From the NCBI GenBank assembly GCA_013350335.1, contig CM023539.1, forward strand, positions 35,326,631-35,390,630: DNA of 64,000 nucleotides, given 5' to 3'. The notes beneath the pieces were generated by a model that was not told the DNA's origin, did not search any database, and saw only the letters and a list, made by a program, of their open reading frames with translations. This stretch comes from Chimonanthus salicifolius (lineage: Eukaryota > Streptophyta > Magnoliopsida > Laurales > Calycanthaceae). Below, in pieces: positions 59,983-64,000 of the stretch (position 1 is its first letter; each line of letters opens with the position of its first letter). A program made the position numbers and the translations under genes.

Positions 59983-60830
59983 TGAGTTTGAGTTTAATAC
60001 TCCCATCTTCAATCGTTCTTATTCCTTATTCTCTTCATGTCGCTACTCTTTCTTTGTATCTTTATGAATGGATGTATTTGATTTGGAACAAAAGATACAT
60101 GGGCTTGAACTCACTAAACTCAAATTGATGTTATTCAAGGCCTCATGGAGTTGTATTTTAGAGTTTGAATTGTAAATGCCACTACAAAATGTTTATGGAA
60201 ATATCGTTGTACAAACACTTCTATATAATAGAGATGAATTGTACCATTATTCTTCAAAGTCATTTCATCATTTTCTATGACCTGAGATAGTGAATGATTT
60301 TACAAATCAAATGGGAATATTGTTTACAGTGAAGTTGACAAAAAATCACACAGACTGAAATGACTTTTATAATATTTGAAGTACTCTTTTCTCAATGATT
60401 AGTTTTTGACAGTAAATTCTAACTTAAGAATGTTAACATGGCTTTCTTCACTTAATTTCGAAAGAAGTGGCTTTTTACTTTTCATTTTATTCTCTTAATT
60501 ATGTCAATTTTTGTATGCAGTTGTATTGATAAGGATCGCTACTCTAGATGATTTTGGTCCTTCTCACCCAAACAAAGAAACTTACAAGCTTGAATTGAAC
60601 TGATACTGTCATTTGATCATGGTTTCTTCTTTCATTTTTTCAATGGTAAAAACCCATGCTAGGTCCTCACTTGTGGTTAGTTTATATCTTGAATGAAATT
60701 TGTATGTATGAGGCTTTGGAAATTAATTATCTTCTTCCTTTCTACATGATCCATAATCCATTAAACAATCCTTCCTCCCTGCATTTCTTTTAGCAGTCCT
60801 TCCTCTTTGCATATTGTTGTGATATTTTTG

Positions 60831-63100
60831 AAATTATTTTCCTTTTTGTGAAATTCAATTACTTAAATTCTTTAATTTAAATTTCAGAGTAAAAATTGAA
60901 ATTCAAGTTTGGGTGTAATTTTTTATATAAAATTTAAAACTCATCCTATTTGAAGAATTTTCATGCCTCTTATTAGAATTAAAAGAGAGATTGGTTATAA
61001 AAAAAAAAAAAAGAATTAAAAGAGAAATTGACTGAAATGTGTGATTTATAAATTCCCTCTTAACTCATTTATCTCTCAAATCCTGTGAAACAATCAACAA
61101 GTGGCCAATATGACCGATAATTTGGTTGTATCGTCAAGTGTTTTTATTTTTTTTAAAACAACATTTTCGATAGTTTTTCAAGTAACTTACATTGGGTATG
61201 ATTTTAAGAAGGTTTGAAGTAAGTTCTTTAAGTATAAAAGTTATTTGTCACTTTCAAACTTTTTTCCTTAAAATTTGACCATTTTAAGTTATTTTCAATC
61301 ATTTTTTTTGATTTTTTACTCTAAAATCATCTCGATATTGGAGTTTTTTTTTAAAAAATAATTTAATGAAATGATATTGAGTTCTCATGGAATTAAATGC
61401 AAATGTCTTAACATGATTGATATAGTTTGTAGGGTATCCTTGTGACTTTCAAGTTTGTTTTAAAAAAATATATGAAAGCTTGAGATACGTCCCTTTTTGG
61501 AGTTTCCTATAGAAAAATTAATGAAATGATATACATATATTTTTGGAATTAAATGAAAACCCTTAATGCAATTGATATCGTTTTTAGGGTATTTGTGTGA
61601 TTTTTCTAACATTCCAATATTTTTATAAAATTTACACTTTTTTAAACTATGAATTGTAGTAAAAGATATATGTCACTATGAGATACTAGTGAGCATGAAT
61701 TTTATATTAGCCGTTACTCATGTTTGTCTTCTCTTTTCTAATTTTTTTAAACATTTTACAAAATTTTAAGATATACTTTATTTTTATTGAGATTTCAATT
61801 CTCAAGTGTCAAATACTCCAAAAATTTGACCATTTAAAAAAAATTCTCCCACTAGGTTTCCATTGTTTCCTAGATTTCTCATATATATAAGTGTTTTTCA
61901 AAATTTAGAAAAATAGGAGAGAGAAAGGAGAGAGAAAGTATATTGATGTTAAATTGTTGAACCTTATCCATCGACGAATACATGTCGGTGTACAAGTTTT
62001 ATAACCCTTGGTGCAAGTTTTATAACCCTTGGTGCACAGTACTATCCAACACAAAGAGGCGTGGGGCTAACATGGTACTGAGTATGTAGGGAAGGTCTTT
62101 CTTTAAATATGTGCACATAAAAAATCAACTTGATTGAATCAACTAAAAAATATTTTTAACTTTTCAAAATTTAATCAATTTAAACTATTTTACAATCTTT
62201 AAACACTGTGCCTTTCAAAAACATGATTGAATGATCCGATGAAGCTGATTTTTTAGGATTTTATATTCAAAATAGTAACGGCACACAAAATATCAAGTGA
62301 GTCAACTTGCAAATAGTGAAAAAGTTTTCATTTTTAAGGCAACACTGTGACATTACACATTGCCTTCTTTCTTCATTTTTCTTTCATCAATCTTAGTTTA
62401 ATTTATTTGCCCTTTGCTATAATTTGAATCAATTAACCATTTTATAAGAGTTTTATTCAAGTAGCTAATAATTTTTTTTCCAATTATTTATTTTGACGGG
62501 AAGCTTCTTCACATTTGGAACTCAGAGCTCTGATCTTCACCAAACCTGAGCATGAGAAAACAAGAGTATGTTGAAATATATGTTTGACCTTGGGTTTCTC
62601 TGTATTGGGTCAACAATACACAACCCAAATTAAGCTTGGACCTAAAAAATGTGATTTGGGCTCGGTCCAAGTTATGTCTGATGGGTTTAGATTGGGCAAC
62701 AACATTTAGAAGTCAGAGTTGGGCAGATCAAAAGCCAAACCTGACTAACTGGGTTCAACCCCTTCTGCATGTCTTCACTTGATTATAAGATTTCACAAGA
62801 TTGAGGTTGTGAAAAATGGAGTGCCTTCATATTTTATTTCATTCCATTTTATACAATGAAGATTGACCCTGGATGTTCAGTTTGTCGACTTTTTGGAGGT
62901 GTTAGTTAATGAGAAAGGTTGATGGTGAAATTTCTTCAATTACCTAGTTTATGCATTAATTTAGAACGGAAAAAGAAAGTTTCAGAAAAAGAATTCCATG
63001 GAATGAGCCTCAAGGATATCTTAGTTGAAAGGGCCCTGAACTGGAAAAGCCCAAAGATCGTCCCGTTAAAGGGTTGAAACCGTGAAACTAGGCTTGTGTT
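60831..63100. other. AT-rich intergenic sequence, no gene
   Basis: 61333-61620 holds two diverged copies of a ~155-bp segment (AATTAATGAAATGATAT). GCAAGTTTTATAACCCTTGG is partly duplicated at 61996-62032. Nothing coding. Confidence 0.5.
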
Positions 63101-63135
63101 AGTCTGATCGACAGGTCTGGTCAGTCGAACCGACA

Positions 63136-64000
63136 CTCCAACAGTGGTTTGGCTGGTTGTGTGGAGACAGAGTCCCACATCAGAAATGAGGGATTTCTAG
63201 AAGAGGTTTATAAGTGGCAGTGCCCCTCCCATCAACATGATGCGTTTTGGGCCTACCTGTTGGGACAGACCCAATGCAAAGCAGTGCGGTTCCAAAGTGA
63301 ACAATATCTTGCTGAGTTGCCGAATCGAGCCAAACAGGTAAGGACAAAGATGGATCTGGTGGGTACAACTGGTCGGGGGTCAAGACAAGGGATGATGGGT
63401 GTGGAGGGCTAGATCTAGAAGGGACGAAGGAGGGTGTCAAGGTCGAGCAGACTCTAGATCTTGTTATGGAACGGCTGTCAATCTGGTATTGGCGTTGTTA
63501 GAGGCGACTGTCAGGGCGGTGAAAGGATGAAGGATGACAGCATGAGGCGATGGTGGAGGCTTGAGATCTGGGTTGTTGCAGATCCAAAACCTTCGTCTAT
63601 ATCGAGACAAATCGGAGAAAAAAACAAGAATCCACCTGAGGGAGAAGAGAAAAAGCCTGAATCCACATGAGGGAGAAGGGAAATCGAGAATCACCCATCT
63701 GAGGGAAAGAAAAAGAATCCAAAACTGGATCAATTTTCATTCATCATTTCAATAATCCCCTAATTACATTCTTTAATAAGTATTTATACTAAAACCCAAA
63801 TCCTAAAATTTAGGAGATAATAAAGGACGAAAATAAATAATAAATCAAATAAAAATAAAAGAAATGAGTTAGGCCAAGTTTTCAATATTTGATCGGGTCA
63901 GGTCAGACTGTGTGCTACATCAATATCAGAAAAATCCAAAGGACCATGAGGATTGGAGAGAATAGTCAAAGTACAAATTAAAAGATTCATAATTGTTGCT
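63136..64000 (-). mobile_element. Probable non-autonomous LTR-type element running off the right edge
   Basis: 63170-63340 has AGAGTCCCACATCAG, TTTATAAGTGG and a CAAAGTGAACAATATCTTG block, like the small LTR at 13853. 63350-63480 has AGATCTAG words as in the interiors of the 8592 and 24252 elements. 63640-63740 has three imperfect CTGAGGGAGAAGAG-type repeats. 63740-63910 on the minus strand resembles an LTR with a TATAAATA box near 63785. Boundaries and primer site are not resolved, so this may be two fragments. Confidence 0.4.

Larger units (their letters stand above)
57915..60830 (+). repeat. Segmental duplication, copy C
   Basis: Partner of 52120-55860. It holds the intact RING gene. It stays alignable through AACAATCCTTCCTC near 60775, beyond which the two copies differ. 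Confidence 0.85.

Noticed and set aside
63180..63755. Overlapping 64-89-codon open frames at the right end
   Set aside because: They fall in repeat-type sequence with CTGAGGGAGAAG tandem units and occur in several frames on both strands; none resembles a protein family.

Overview
This is nuclear DNA of a flowering plant. Three recognisable genes or gene remnants have plant-type exon-intron structure with GT-AG introns: actin-related protein ARP5, the ubiquitin-fusion-degradation factor UFD1 and an ABA 8'-hydroxylase-type P450. There are RING-H2 ubiquitin-ligase genes, and the rest is packed with plant transposons (copia, gypsy, RTE-type LINE, hAT and Stowaway MITEs, tiny LTR elements). Very long TE-filled introns suggest a magnoliid or similar tree genome, but I cannot name the species. 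A run of 100 N at 1018-1117 is an assembly gap. Nothing here is prokaryotic.

Layout. 1-15251 (minus strand): the first 185 codons of ARP5 in six exons spread over 13.3 kb, running off the left edge. Its introns hold a copia gag fragment, a decayed gypsy element, a tRNA-derived SINE-like repeat, a complete 2.6-kb non-autonomous LTR element (8592-11223) and a solo LTR (13853-14090). 15252-31100: mostly transposons. They include a 3.28-kb solo LTR (18375-21652), a fold-back repeat (17050-17790), a CYP707A-like P450 fragment (23500-23750), a 5.17-kb non-autonomous LTR element (24252-29421) with a second solo LTR nested in it (25061-27830), and a long-TIR element with a 63-bp minisatellite (30460-31095).

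31754-33097 is the most interesting gene. It is a three-exon plus-strand gene whose N-terminal half has three tandem ~40-residue repeats, each with an acidic-flanked hydrophobic core that looks like a SUMO-interacting motif, followed by a C-terminal RING-H2 finger. This is the architecture of a SUMO-targeted ubiquitin ligase. The last two repeats come from a recent tandem duplication of an exon plus its intron. 35431-44868 holds scattered exons of a broken UFD1 copy.

45287-52090 is a dense field of small elements: a hAT MITE array nested in itself, a PIF/Harbinger-like element with internal tandem repeats, a Stowaway MITE and two tiny LTR elements of SMART/TRIM type. 52120-55860 and 57915-60830 are two copies of one segmental duplication, each carrying a RING-H2 gene. 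The first copy is dead, with frameshifts, stops and a hAT MITE inside its zinc finger. The second (59290-59982) is intact and intronless. Their RING halves and 3' flanks are shared with the 31754 gene, which has a different N-terminus, so domain shuffling has taken place. The right end (63100-64000) looks like the start of another LTR-type element.
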